A stretch of DNA of 24,503 bases, taken from an uncultured Eubacteriales bacterium (GTDB lineage: Bacteria; Bacillota_A; Clostridia; Christensenellales; Aristaeellaceae). Positions 1 through 6,770 of the stretch are shown here, piece after piece; positions within the stretch are counted from its first letter, which is position 1; every line of letters starts with the position of its first letter. Both the position numbers and the translations under genes were made by a program. The DNA is taken from the NCBI GenBank assembly GCA_902775835.1, contig CACYNZ010000010.1, forward strand, positions 1 through 24,503. Direction: 5' to 3'. Under the pieces are notes generated by a model that ran no database searches, had not been told where the DNA came from, and saw only the letters and a list, made by a program, of their open reading frames with translations.

Positions 1-481
1 CTGCGGCATAGGCGGAAACGGTTTCACGGCCCAGTTCGCTCATCATGGAGCAGATGTTGATGATCTTGCCATGGCCCTTGCGGATCATGGAAGGAATGAC
101 GGCCTTGGACACGATGAAGGGAGCGTTCAGATCCACGTCAATAACCTGTCTCCACTGTTCCGCGGTCATCTCGGTCATGGGGATGCGCTTGATGATGCCG
201 GCGTTGTTGACAAGAATATCGATGATGCCGACTTCATTCTCGATCCTGGCCACCATATCCTTGACCTGCTCCTCGCTGGTCACGTCACAGACATAGCCGT
301 GGGCTTCAATGCCCTTTTCGCCATAGGCTTTCAGGCCGTTGTCAACCTTTTCCTGATTGATGTCGTTGAACACGATGGTGGCACCGGCTTCATGCAGTGC
401 GCTGGCGATGGCAAATCCGATGCCATAGCTTGCTCCGGTCACCAGGGCAATCTTGCCTTCGAGAGAAAACATGTTGTTCAT
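1..481 (-). CDS. Gluconate 5-dehydrogenase-like SDR oxidoreductase (3' end cut by window edge)
   Basis: The gene runs off the left edge, so only the first 160 codons are visible. It is a classical short-chain dehydrogenase: the Rossmann glycine motif TGASYGIG is at residues 15-22, NNAG at 92-95, a serine-rich catalytic region at 145-148 (CSMMSELG) and the catalytic tyrosine at 158. The partner lysine of YxxxK lies just outside the window. The NICSMMSELGRE stretch resembles gluconate 5-dehydrogenase (IdnO/Ga5DH) more than classical E. coli KduD. It starts 29 bases after kduI on the same strand, so the two are almost certainly co-transcribed. Context suggests it reduces or oxidises a keto-deoxy-hexonate, that is the KduD step (2,5-diketo-3-deoxygluconate to KDG), but the precise substrate is inference. 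The ATG at 481 is preceded by a purine-rich AAGGAAAGG region. Confidence 0.88.
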   Translation of the reverse strand, partial: MNNMFSLEGKIALVTGASYGIGFAIASALHEAGATIVFNDINQEKVDNGLKAYGEKGIEAHGYVCDVTSEEQVKDMVARIENEVGIIDILVNNAGIIKRIPMTEMTAEQWRQVIDVDLNAPFIVSKAVIPSMIRKGHGKIINICSMMSELGRETVSAYAA

Positions 482-510
482 ACGAAACACCCTTTCCTTT
501 CCTTAAGTCC

Positions 511-1341
511 TTACTTGAGATCCTTCATGGCGATTCCGTCCATGTCGTCGAAATCCTGGTTTTCACCGCACATGCCCCAGATAAACGTATAGGCCCTGGT
601 GCCCACACCGCTATGGATGGACCAGGAGGGGCTGATCACGGCCTGCTCGGAGCGGACCATGATGTGACGGGTTTCTTTGCCTTCACCCATCAGATGCACC
701 ACAAAGGCATCTTCGGGCATGTCAAAGTACAGATAGACTTCCATGCGGCGGTCATGCGTGTGGCAGGGCATGGTGTTCCATACGCTGCCGGGATTCAGCG
801 TGGTCATGCCCATGACCAGCTGGCAGGATTTCACCTGACCGGGCAGGATATACTTGCGGATGGTTCTGGAATTTGCTTCCTCCTGGCTGCCGAGCTCCTG
901 ATGCACGCAGTCTTCCGGACGGATGTACACCGTGGGATACGCCGTATGCGCCGGGCAGGAATTGAAATAGAAGTGTGCCGGATGCGCGGGATCACAGGAA
1001 GCAAGCAGGATTTCCTTGCTTCCGCGGCCCACATACAGACCGTCGCGGCAGCGCAGGGTATAGCAGGTGCCGTCCACGGTCACGGTGCCTTCGCCGCCGA
1101 TATTGATAATGCCCATTTCCCGGCGCTCCAGGAAATACTCGGCACGCAGCTCATCCCCGGCATCCAGTGAAAGCGCTTTCACGGTGGGAACAGCACCGCC
1201 GGTGATGATCCGGTCGATATGGCTGTACACCATCTTCACGGTGTCCTCACGGAAAAGATCCTCAATCAGAAACTCTTCGCGCAGTCTTTTTGTATCATAG
1301 TTTTTTACATCCTTTGGTGAGGATGCGGTTCTCAGTTCCAT
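511..1341 (-). CDS. kduI: 5-dehydro-4-deoxy-D-glucuronate isomerase KduI
   Basis: KduI interconverts 5-keto-4-deoxyuronate and 2,5-diketo-3-deoxygluconate in the cytoplasm, a step in breakdown of unsaturated uronates from pectin and related polysaccharides. At 276 residues it is close to the E. coli protein (278) and collinear with it. The cupin metal ligands are visible: H194 and H196 in PCHTHDRRM, E201, and H243 in SWSIHSGVG. Other family signatures are MVYSHIDRII, YFLERREMGIINIGG and the C-terminal FIWGM. The frame stays open upstream to a TTG at 1356, but that codon overlaps the Shine-Dalgarno sequence GGAGGTGG (1354-1347). The ATG at 1341, five bases after it, is therefore the start. It is the first gene of a kduI-dehydrogenase operon with a promoter at 1371-1399, and it carries a cre-like palindrome inside its coding sequence. 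Confidence 0.97.
   Translation of the reverse strand: MELRTASSPKDVKNYDTKRLREEFLIEDLFREDTVKMVYSHIDRIITGGAVPTVKALSLDAGDELRAEYFLERREMGIINIGGEGTVTVDGTCYTLRCRDGLYVGRGSKEILLASCDPAHPAHFYFNSCPAHTAYPTVYIRPEDCVHQELGSQEEANSRTIRKYILPGQVKSCQLVMGMTTLNPGSVWNTMPCHTHDRRMEVYLYFDMPEDAFVVHLMGEGKETRHIMVRSEQAVISPSWSIHSGVGTRAYTFIWGMCGENQDFDDMDGIAMKDLK
1167..1182. promoter_or_regulatory. Candidate CcpA catabolite-responsive element (cre) inside kduI
   Basis: GTGAAAGCGCTTTCAC is a perfect 16-base palindrome. Its core, TGAAAGCGCTTTCA, fits the published cre consensus TGWNANCGNTNWCA at every position. It lies about 160 bases inside kduI, where CcpA-type or other LacI-family repressors can block elongation. It encodes the unremarkable peptide VKALS, so chance conservation through coding is possible. 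CcpA itself is not in the window. Confidence 0.5.
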
Positions 1342-1370
1342 ACCATCCACCTCCAACGTTTGTTACTTTG

Positions 1371-1399
1371 ATTGTACACATCCCTCAGGGTTTTGTAAA
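1371..1399 (-). promoter_or_regulatory. Sigma-A promoter of the kduI operon
   Basis: Reading the minus strand, TTTACA (1399-1394), a 17-base spacer and TACAAT (1376-1371) form a good sigma-A promoter, one mismatch from consensus in each box. Predicted transcription starts near 1364, about 23 bases before the kduI ATG. The -35 overlaps the last codons and stop of the CDF transporter gene (stop at 1403). I see no terminator between the two transcription units. Confidence 0.7.
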
Positions 1400-1402
1400 G
1401 AC

Positions 1403-2554
1403 TTACAATCCTTCCCGCTCCACGTTCTGCGGATGCTCATAATAGTCCACATCCACCTGGATCCGGCAGCGGATTCCGGGACAGAATTTCTCCGCAGCAT
1501 CCCTGAGCGTTTGCTCCGCCTTCTCCGTGTCCCCGAACCCGGCGGGCACCAGCAGATCAAAGCTCAGCACCATTTCCCCATCCGCGCGGTACAGGGCCAG
1601 ATCATGCATCCTGCAGCCCGGAAATGTTCTCAGGTGTTTTTCCAGTTCCGCACGCAGGCGCTCCTCTTCCTCGCTTCCTGTCTGGGCCGGGTCCAGATGC
1701 ACAGTCATGGGAATGCCCAGTGTCTCCATGACCCTGCGTTCCGCCATATCGGCCAGGGGGTGGAGTTCATTGAGCGTTTTTTCACCGTCCACCACCACAT
1801 CCACCGAAGCCACCGTGCGTCCCGGTCCATAGTCGTGCAGACGCAGGTCATGTACGGAAAGAATGCCCGGGATCTCTTCCAGAATCCCCAGAATCCTTCT
1901 TCCTGTCTCCCGGTCCGGCTCACGGCCGATGAGCACATCCGAGGTCCTGCGGCAGATATCCAGGCCCTCCCAGAAAATCAGAAGCGATACCAGAAGACCC
2001 AGGCAGCCGTCCAGCGGCCATCCGGTGAAACGGCCGACCGCCAGGCCGATAAAAATGGCTGATGTGGAAAGCACGTCCATGAAGCTGTCCCTGGCCTGGG
2101 CCCGGAGAAGCTCCGCGCGGCACGTTTTTCCCTTTTTATCCGCATAGACGCCCATGCCGAGCTTTACCAGAATGGACCCGGCCATCACGGCCGCCATGGT
2201 TCCGTCAAGCCCGGGATTTGAGCCGGAGCGCACCGAGTCCAGCGCACTGCGGAACACATCCACGCTCATCAGCAGCACCAGAGCACCGACCAGTAGCGTG
2301 GCCAGATATTCCATTCGCCCGTGTCCGTAAGGATGATGCTCGTCTCCCGGCCGGGCCGCCGCGCGTCCGAACAGCAGAATGCCAAGACTGCCCGCGGCAT
2401 CTGACAGATTGTTGACGCCGTCACCGGTCATGGATATGGTATGGGTCATAAGGCCGACGCCGATTTTTCCCGCCGCCAGCACAAGGTTTGCCAGAAGTGC
2501 CATGACCGAGCAGCGCATGATTGCCTTCTGCCGTTCACTCCCTGCCCCATCCAA
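1403..2554 (-). CDS. Cation diffusion facilitator (CDF) family transporter
   Basis: This is a divalent-cation/proton antiporter of the CDF family, in the cytoplasmic membrane. Family motifs are present in order: TGDGVNNLSDAAGS at the end of TM2, HPYGHGRMEYL before TM3, and RDSFMDVLSTS at TM5. About six membrane spans fill the first half. The cytoplasmic tail is longer than a single dimerisation domain: a first ferredoxin-like unit (ILEEIPGILSVHDLRLHDYGPG...VDVVVDG...VHLDP) is followed by a second similar one (HLRTFPGCRMHDLALYRADGE...LSFDLLVP...VDVDYY). The metal (Zn, Mn, Fe, Co) cannot be told from sequence. Start choice: I favour TTG at 2554, which has GAAGG eight bases upstream, overlaps the end of cca by 20 bases and keeps the charged residues before TM1. 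ATG at 2518 would trim these. The frame is open to 2602. Confidence 0.9.
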   Translation of the reverse strand: MDGAGSERQKAIMRCSVMALLANLVLAAGKIGVGLMTHTISMTGDGVNNLSDAAGSLGILLFGRAAARPGDEHHPYGHGRMEYLATLLVGALVLLMSVDVFRSALDSVRSGSNPGLDGTMAAVMAGSILVKLGMGVYADKKGKTCRAELLRAQARDSFMDVLSTSAIFIGLAVGRFTGWPLDGCLGLLVSLLIFWEGLDICRRTSDVLIGREPDRETGRRILGILEEIPGILSVHDLRLHDYGPGRTVASVDVVVDGEKTLNELHPLADMAERRVMETLGIPMTVHLDPAQTGSEEEERLRAELEKHLRTFPGCRMHDLALYRADGEMVLSFDLLVPAGFGDTEKAEQTLRDAAEKFCPGIRCRIQVDVDYYEHPQNVEREGL

Positions 2555-3797
2555 GACTGCCGCCTTCTTTCCTCTGCATGACGCGCTCCACAAGCTCCTC
2601 ATGCCGGTTCTCCACCAGTCCGTCAGCTACATCCAGAAGCAGCCGCTGCAGGCAGGTGCCGATCTCCTTCGCCGGAATCCCAAGCTTGAGAAGATCGCCG
2701 CCCGTCACTTTCAGATCCTTCAGCGTACGGCAGGCGCCTTCCGCTTCAAGCACATCCAGTAGCGCCATGCAGGCATGGCAATCCTCAGCATGTTCTTCCC
2801 CGGCCGCAGCCCTCAGAAGAAGGGCTGAACGCAGCTGTTCCGAGCCCAGCTCAATCCACCGCCTGTGCACGATGCTGCGCACAGGCGCAAAATCCATAAT
2901 GCGGGTTCCCGTAAGCACGCTGACCGTCTCCACCTCACGGTTGGAGCATTTCAGCCGGCGCATGATGTTCTCCGCTTCCGCTTCATCACCCTCCGGAAGC
3001 ATCACGCTGAGCAGCGCGCTCATCTGCATCTCCGCGGACGCTGGCACGCGTGCCATGACACGCAAGGCCTGAGCGAACCGCTCCTCCTGCGCCTGGAGTT
3101 CAGGCATGAGCAGGAACGCAGCTTCCGGAAACGCCTGAAGCACGCGTATCCGTCCCCTGCCCTCGAGCAGCTTGAACCACTCGGTTCTCAGCCGTTCCAT
3201 CGCCACATCCGCCGCTTCCCCGATCTGGGCATGCACGGCGGCGGCCGTATCCCCGTCAATGGCAAAATCCAGCACGGACGCGAACCTCAGCGCGCGGAAC
3301 ATGCGCAGCGCATCCTCCCCGAAACGGTCAGACGGGCAGCCCACGCAGCGCACCACTTTGTCCTGAAGGTCTGCACATCCGCCGAACAGGTCCACCACGC
3401 CCTCTTCCGGGCTGTAGGCCATGGCGTTGATGGTAAAGTCCCGGCGTGACAGGTCATCCCTCAGCTGCCGCACGAACTTCACGGAGTCGGGATGCCGGTG
3501 GTCCGAATACCCGCTTTCCGTCCGGAATGTGGTGATCTCATACATTTCATGATGCATGATCACGCTTACAGTGCCATGCTTCATGCCGGCCAGGTTCTGC
3601 TGAAACTCAGAAAACACACTCCGGCTCTCCTCCGGCGTGGCGCTGGTGCAGATATCCCAGTCCTTCGGCTCCCGGCCCATCAGGGCATCCCGCACGCATC
3701 CGCCCACCAGATACCCCGCATAGCCGGCCGCCCTCAGGCGTTTCAAAATCTCTTCCACGTCCGGCGGCATACGCCGGAGCCGCTCACAGTCAGGCAA
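2535..3797 (-). CDS. cca: CCA tRNA nucleotidyltransferase
   Basis: This enzyme adds or repairs the CCA 3' end of tRNAs in the cytoplasm. It is a class II nucleotidyltransferase of 420 residues. The N-terminal signature GGCVRDALMGREPKDWDICTS carries the metal-binding D46 and D48. RRDFTINAMAY and EDALRMFRALRFA (head/neck domains) follow. The body and tail are family-like, but the region where some relatives have an HD phosphohydrolase site reads ALLSVMLPE, so no functional HD motif is present, as in many Bacillota enzymes. The start is TTG at 3797, inside the end of the MATE gene (TGA at 3792-3790). A GGGGAAG ribosome binding site precedes it, and the eight-base overlap suggests translational coupling. 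ATG at 3770 is possible but has no good ribosome binding site. Confidence 0.95.
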   Translation of the reverse strand: MPDCERLRRMPPDVEEILKRLRAAGYAGYLVGGCVRDALMGREPKDWDICTSATPEESRSVFSEFQQNLAGMKHGTVSVIMHHEMYEITTFRTESGYSDHRHPDSVKFVRQLRDDLSRRDFTINAMAYSPEEGVVDLFGGCADLQDKVVRCVGCPSDRFGEDALRMFRALRFASVLDFAIDGDTAAAVHAQIGEAADVAMERLRTEWFKLLEGRGRIRVLQAFPEAAFLLMPELQAQEERFAQALRVMARVPASAEMQMSALLSVMLPEGDEAEAENIMRRLKCSNREVETVSVLTGTRIMDFAPVRSIVHRRWIELGSEQLRSALLLRAAAGEEHAEDCHACMALLDVLEAEGACRTLKDLKVTGGDLLKLGIPAKEIGTCLQRLLLDVADGLVENRHEELVERVMQRKEGGSLGWGRE

Positions 3798-5169
3798 GAT
3801 CTTCCCCTTCTTTCCGCTCTTTCGTCAGGTCCCTGACCCATTTGTATTTTCTGAAATGTGCCATCACCCAGGGAATCTTTCCCACTTCATCCAGGCACGT
3901 GCAGGCGTAGACCAGCAGCACGGGCCAGTGGAACACAAACGTTCCCAGCGCCGCCAGGGGCACCGCGATCCCCCACATGCACACGGCCAGGGAATACATG
4001 TCAAACAGCGTGTCTCCTCCGGCCGCAAAAACACCGTTGATCACCACGGTATTGACGCACCGCCCGATCATGTACACGGCCATGATCAGCATCATGCCCC
4101 AGAGCAGGCTCTGCGCTTCCGGTGTCAGATGAATAAAACTGAGCACCAGCGGCGTAAGCAGAATCACAACCAGTGTGGACGCAAAACCGATCATGAAGGA
4201 CATGAAGGCCAGGCGCTTTCCGTATTCCCTGCCCTTTTCCAGCTTGCCGGCACCGAGTTCATTGCCCACCATGATACCGCCGGCACTGCTGATTCCGTTG
4301 CAGACACAGCAGATCAGGTCCCTGACCACAGCCGCAATCGAATTGGCTGCCGCCGCATCCGCGCCCATATGCCCCATGAACGCTGTATAGGAAGTGAACC
4401 CGATTCCCCAGAACAGTCCACCGCCGAGCAGGGGCAGCGCGCATTTGGCAAAGTCTTTCCAGAGAACAGGATTATGACGGAACATCCATTTCAGCTCCGG
4501 ATGCACAAAGCCGGGCCTGAAGGAAAGAATCACGCACAGGGCCAGTTCCATGACCCGGGCAATCAGCGTGGCAATGGCCGCGCCGTGGGCACCCATGGCC
4601 GGGACACCGAGATAGCCGAAAATGAGAATCGAATTGAGGATGATATTCATCACCACAGCGAATGAGGAAATGAAGGCCGAGGCCTTCACATGCTCCGTGA
4701 CCTTCATGAATGTCAGATAGCACTGGGATATGCCGGTAAACAGATAGGACCACCCGGCAATGCGCAGGTATTCGCTGCCGATGCGGATCAGTTCAGGATC
4801 GCTCGCAAACAGCCGCATGAGATATTCCGGAATCCCGATGCACATGACAAAAAACGCCACGGAAACAATCCCGTTGAGTCGGATCATCATGCAGAAGATC
4901 TCCTGCATCGTAATCCTGTCGCCCCTGCCCCAGTACTGAGCTCCGAGAATGGCTCCGGCTCCGGTCGCCGCACTGAGAAGCATGTTCTGAATGAACTGAA
5001 CCTGGGAGGCCAGCGATACTGCGGCCATCGAGTTCTGTTCAATTCTTCCCAGCATGAACGCATCCGCTGCCGCCACCGCGGCCAGCATCAGGCTCTGAAG
5101 GGCAATCGGCCATGTAAGCCGCATCAGTTTGCCAATAAACTCACGGTCTCCGAAACATCTTTTCAGCAT
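3790..5169 (-). CDS. MATE family multidrug/toxin efflux transporter
   Basis: A 459-residue polytopic membrane protein with about 12 hydrophobic spans in two similar halves, typical of MATE cation-coupled exporters. Recognisable features are the N-terminal LTWPIALQSLMLAAVAAADAFMLGRIEQNSMAAVSLASQ-type segment (residues about 18-50), ILGAQYWGRGD (family QxxGxxD-like), and the repeat counterpart GGIMVGNELGAGK in the second half. The exported substrate is unknown. It is the first gene of a MATE-cca-CDF unit with a promoter at 5215-5243. GGAGG lies about 12 bases before the ATG, a slightly long spacing. Grouping an exporter with cca looks like operon opportunism rather than a pathway. Confidence 0.93.
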   Translation of the reverse strand: MLKRCFGDREFIGKLMRLTWPIALQSLMLAAVAAADAFMLGRIEQNSMAAVSLASQVQFIQNMLLSAATGAGAILGAQYWGRGDRITMQEIFCMMIRLNGIVSVAFFVMCIGIPEYLMRLFASDPELIRIGSEYLRIAGWSYLFTGISQCYLTFMKVTEHVKASAFISSFAVVMNIILNSILIFGYLGVPAMGAHGAAIATLIARVMELALCVILSFRPGFVHPELKWMFRHNPVLWKDFAKCALPLLGGGLFWGIGFTSYTAFMGHMGADAAAANSIAAVVRDLICCVCNGISSAGGIMVGNELGAGKLEKGREYGKRLAFMSFMIGFASTLVVILLTPLVLSFIHLTPEAQSLLWGMMLIMAVYMIGRCVNTVVINGVFAAGGDTLFDMYSLAVCMWGIAVPLAALGTFVFHWPVLLVYACTCLDEVGKIPWVMAHFRKYKWVRDLTKERKEGEDLA

Positions 5170-5214
5170 CTTTCCACAATGCCTCCAGGATTTGATTCAT
5201 ACGTACGGATTGCT

Positions 5215-5243
5215 ATTATATAGAAAGCTTCCACTTTCTGCAA
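5215..5243 (-). promoter_or_regulatory. Promoter of the MATE-cca-CDF operon
   Basis: On the minus strand a perfect TATAAT (5220-5215) lies 17 bases after a weak -35, TTGCAG (5243-5238). Transcription would start near 5208, about 40 bases before the MATE start codon. No other -10-like sequence stands out in the upstream gap. Confidence 0.55.
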
Positions 5244-5626
5244 TTCGTTTTCCAGTCCCGGAAGCAGGCAGGCCGGTATCTTCCCTGCCGTGTTTTCCTC
5301 GCTCGTGTTCCTTCTGTGGGCATTCAGACAGACAGGTGCACAGCCTCTCCGGCGCATGATTCCGCCCTGCCTGTATCTCCCGCAAAGTCTTATCAAAATT
5401 TATTGTGTTTACCGTGATCCTAGAATGGCATTTTTTGTTGTACTGTTTGGCTTTTTCTTTTCTTTTTATATCACTCTTTTCTTCTCTATCCCACCTTTTT
5501 CGCGGGAAACAGTCATATATAACCGTAATTCCGTATTTGCCTGAAAATAGGCGTTTTCTGGCATTTTCCGGAGCTTACCCGCCGGAAAAGCAGTTTTTTT
5601 TCTGTTCTTTTTGGAGCTTGAAAGTG
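5244..5626. other. Intergenic stretch without a supported protein gene
   Basis: No open frame here has a believable ribosome binding site plus family resemblance. The sequence changes from mixed composition to markedly T-rich on the plus strand between about 5428 and 5500. It contains a weak plus-strand promoter-like TAGAAT at 5421-5426 with a poor -35, and the double hairpin described separately. Confidence 0.5.
5538..5601 (+). terminator. Terminator-like double hairpin with T-run, no known upstream gene
   Basis: Two stem-loops abut. The first pairs TGCC/GGCA and GAAAA/TTTTC around a TAGGCG loop (5538-5563, one T-T mismatch). The second pairs TTTTCCGG (5564-5571) with CCGGAAAA (5582-5589). 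GCAG and then eight T residues (5594-5601) follow, with more T-rich sequence after. This is the form of a plus-strand intrinsic terminator, yet the nearest upstream genes are on the minus strand. It may end an unannotated small RNA or stop antisense readthrough before the ribosomal operon promoter. Confidence 0.45.
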
Positions 5627-5655
5627 TTTACAAAGGCTTTCGTTCATGATAACAT
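5627..5655 (+). promoter_or_regulatory. Promoter of the rpsM-rpsK-rpsD-rpoA-rplQ operon
   Basis: TTTACA (5627-5632), a 17-base spacer and TAACAT (5650-5655) form a sigma-A promoter, with TGA directly before the -10 giving an extended -10 element. Predicted start is near 5662, which leaves a leader of about 250 bases before rpsM. Confidence 0.7.
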
Positions 5656-5661
5656 GCGTTG

Positions 5662-5913
5662 GTTTCAAGCTGGCCCGGATCGGTAAACGGCTGTATGCGC
5701 TTCTCCTGCGCGTGAAAATACCGGTCCTGTCCATAGATCCGTAATGTTCCGCAGCTGGTCCTTCCGATATCAGTTTCGGGGCATGCCGAACCTGCTTTCA
5801 CCAGGGTCGGCTCTGCAGCCTGTCATGCTCCGGGGTGGGTTGCCTCTGAGAAATGACTGTCTGTTCCTCAGGCAGGAAATCTGCCAAGCACATTTTGGAG
5901 GTGTTTTCAACAC
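5662..5913 (+). promoter_or_regulatory. Structured 5' leader of the ribosomal alpha operon
   Basis: No reading frame with a ribosome binding site is apparent, but strong local stems are. (a) GGATCGGTA (5677-5685) pairs with TACCGGTCC (5719-5727), enclosing GCGC/GCGC (5697-5700 with 5708-5711). (b) GCCGAACCTG (5785-5794) pairs with CAGGGTCGGC (5802-5811), one mismatch. (c) TGCC...TGAG (5841-5850) pairs with CTCAGGCA (5867-5874). (d) GGCAG (5871-5875) pairs with CTGCC (5881-5885). Stems (c) and (d) share GGCA and exclude each other. (e) A small stem lies between the Shine-Dalgarno and the ATG. Ribosomal-protein operons are often autoregulated through such leaders (S4 in E. coli). Which protein, if any, binds here is unknown. 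Confidence 0.5.
5897..5913 (+). promoter_or_regulatory. rpsM ribosome binding site with a hairpin between Shine-Dalgarno and ATG
   Basis: GGAGG (5897-5901) is 12 bases from the rpsM ATG at 5914, longer than usual. The gap can fold as GTGTT (5901-5905), loop TTC, AACAC (5909-5913), a perfect five-base-pair stem sharing one G with the Shine-Dalgarno. Folding would shorten the effective spacing. The stem is weak (AT-rich). Confidence 0.45.
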
Positions 5914-6291
5914 ATGGCACGCATTGCGGGCGTTGATCTGCCCAGAGAAAAGCGCGTGGAAGTCGGTCTGACCTATATCTATGGTATCGGTCTGGCTACT
6001 TCACAGAAGATGCTCGCGGATGTCGGTATCAATCCTGACACCCGGGTGAAGGATCTCTCCGAATCCGAAATCAGCAAGCTGCGTGACTACATCGAGCATC
6101 ACCTGAAGGTTGAAGGTGATCTGCGTCGTGAAGTCAGCATGAACATCAAGCGTCTGACCGAAATCGGATGCTATCGCGGTGTCCGCCATCGTCGCGGCCT
6201 GCCGGTTCGTGGCCAGAACACGAAGCAGAATGCTCGTACCCGCAAAGGGCCCAAGCGCACCATTGCAGGCAAGAAGAAGGCCACCAAGTAA
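5914..6291 (+). CDS. rpsM: 30S ribosomal protein S13
   Basis: S13 sits in the head of the small subunit and contacts 16S rRNA, S19 and the P-site tRNA. The 125-residue product is full length and carries the family pattern from [21 protein letters not shown] to the basic tail [24 protein letters not shown]. It is the first gene of this transcript. Unlike many Bacillota, no infA or rpmJ stands directly upstream; a promoter and a long leader do. The reading frame stays open for over a dozen codons before the ATG, but only the ATG at 5914 matches the family start and has GGAGG upstream. Confidence 0.99.
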   Translation: MARIAGVDLPREKRVEVGLTYIYGIGLATSQKMLADVGINPDTRVKDLSESEISKLRDYIEHHLKVEGDLRREVSMNIKRLTEIGCYRGVRHRRGLPVRGQNTKQNARTRKGPKRTIAGKKKATK

Positions 6292-6342
6292 CATTAGGCA
6301 ATTTAGCATTTGACGCCCTTATTGGGCACGGAGGGATGATAC

Positions 6343-6747
6343 ATGGCACCCAAGCAGACCAAGATGAAGAGGGCCGTGCGCAAGCGCAAGGAGCGCAAGC
6401 TTGTGGAGCGTGGCGCAGCCCATATCACTTCTTCTTTCAACAATACGATCGTTACGATCACCGATACACAGGGCAATGCTCTGTCCTGGGCTTCTGCCGG
6501 CGGACTCGGTTTCCGTGGCAGCAAGAAGTCCACTCCCTTTGCTGCACAGATGGCCGCTGAAACCGCTGCCAACGCTGCCAAGGAGTATGGACTGAAGACC
6601 GTGGAAGTTTTTGTCAAGGGTCCCGGTTCTGGCCGTGAAGCCGCTATCCGTTCCCTGCAGGCTGCCGGTCTGGATGTGAGCATGATCAAGGACGTTACGC
6701 CCATTCCGCACAATGGCTGCCGTCCGCCCAAGCGCCGTCGCGTGTAA
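6343..6747 (+). CDS. rpsK: 30S ribosomal protein S11
   Basis: S11 lies on the small-subunit platform and, with S18, lines the mRNA exit region. The 134-residue sequence shows [37 protein letters not shown] and the C-terminal [18 protein letters not shown], all family hallmarks. GGAGGG stands seven bases before the ATG. The 51-base gap after rpsM contains a short GCCC-TTATT-GGGC hairpin (6316-6328). Confidence 0.99.
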   Translation: MAPKQTKMKRAVRKRKERKLVERGAAHITSSFNNTIVTITDTQGNALSWASAGGLGFRGSKKSTPFAAQMAAETAANAAKEYGLKTVEVFVKGPGSGREAAIRSLQAAGLDVSMIKDVTPIPHNGCRPPKRRRV

Positions 6748-6770
6748 GGTATTGAAGGAGGATCGTAAAC

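Noticed and set aside
5405..5686. Plus-strand frame of about 93 codons in the gap before rpsM
   Set aside because: Phe/Ser-rich translation of a T-rich stretch, overlapping the double hairpin and the ribosomal operon promoter; no ribosome binding site.
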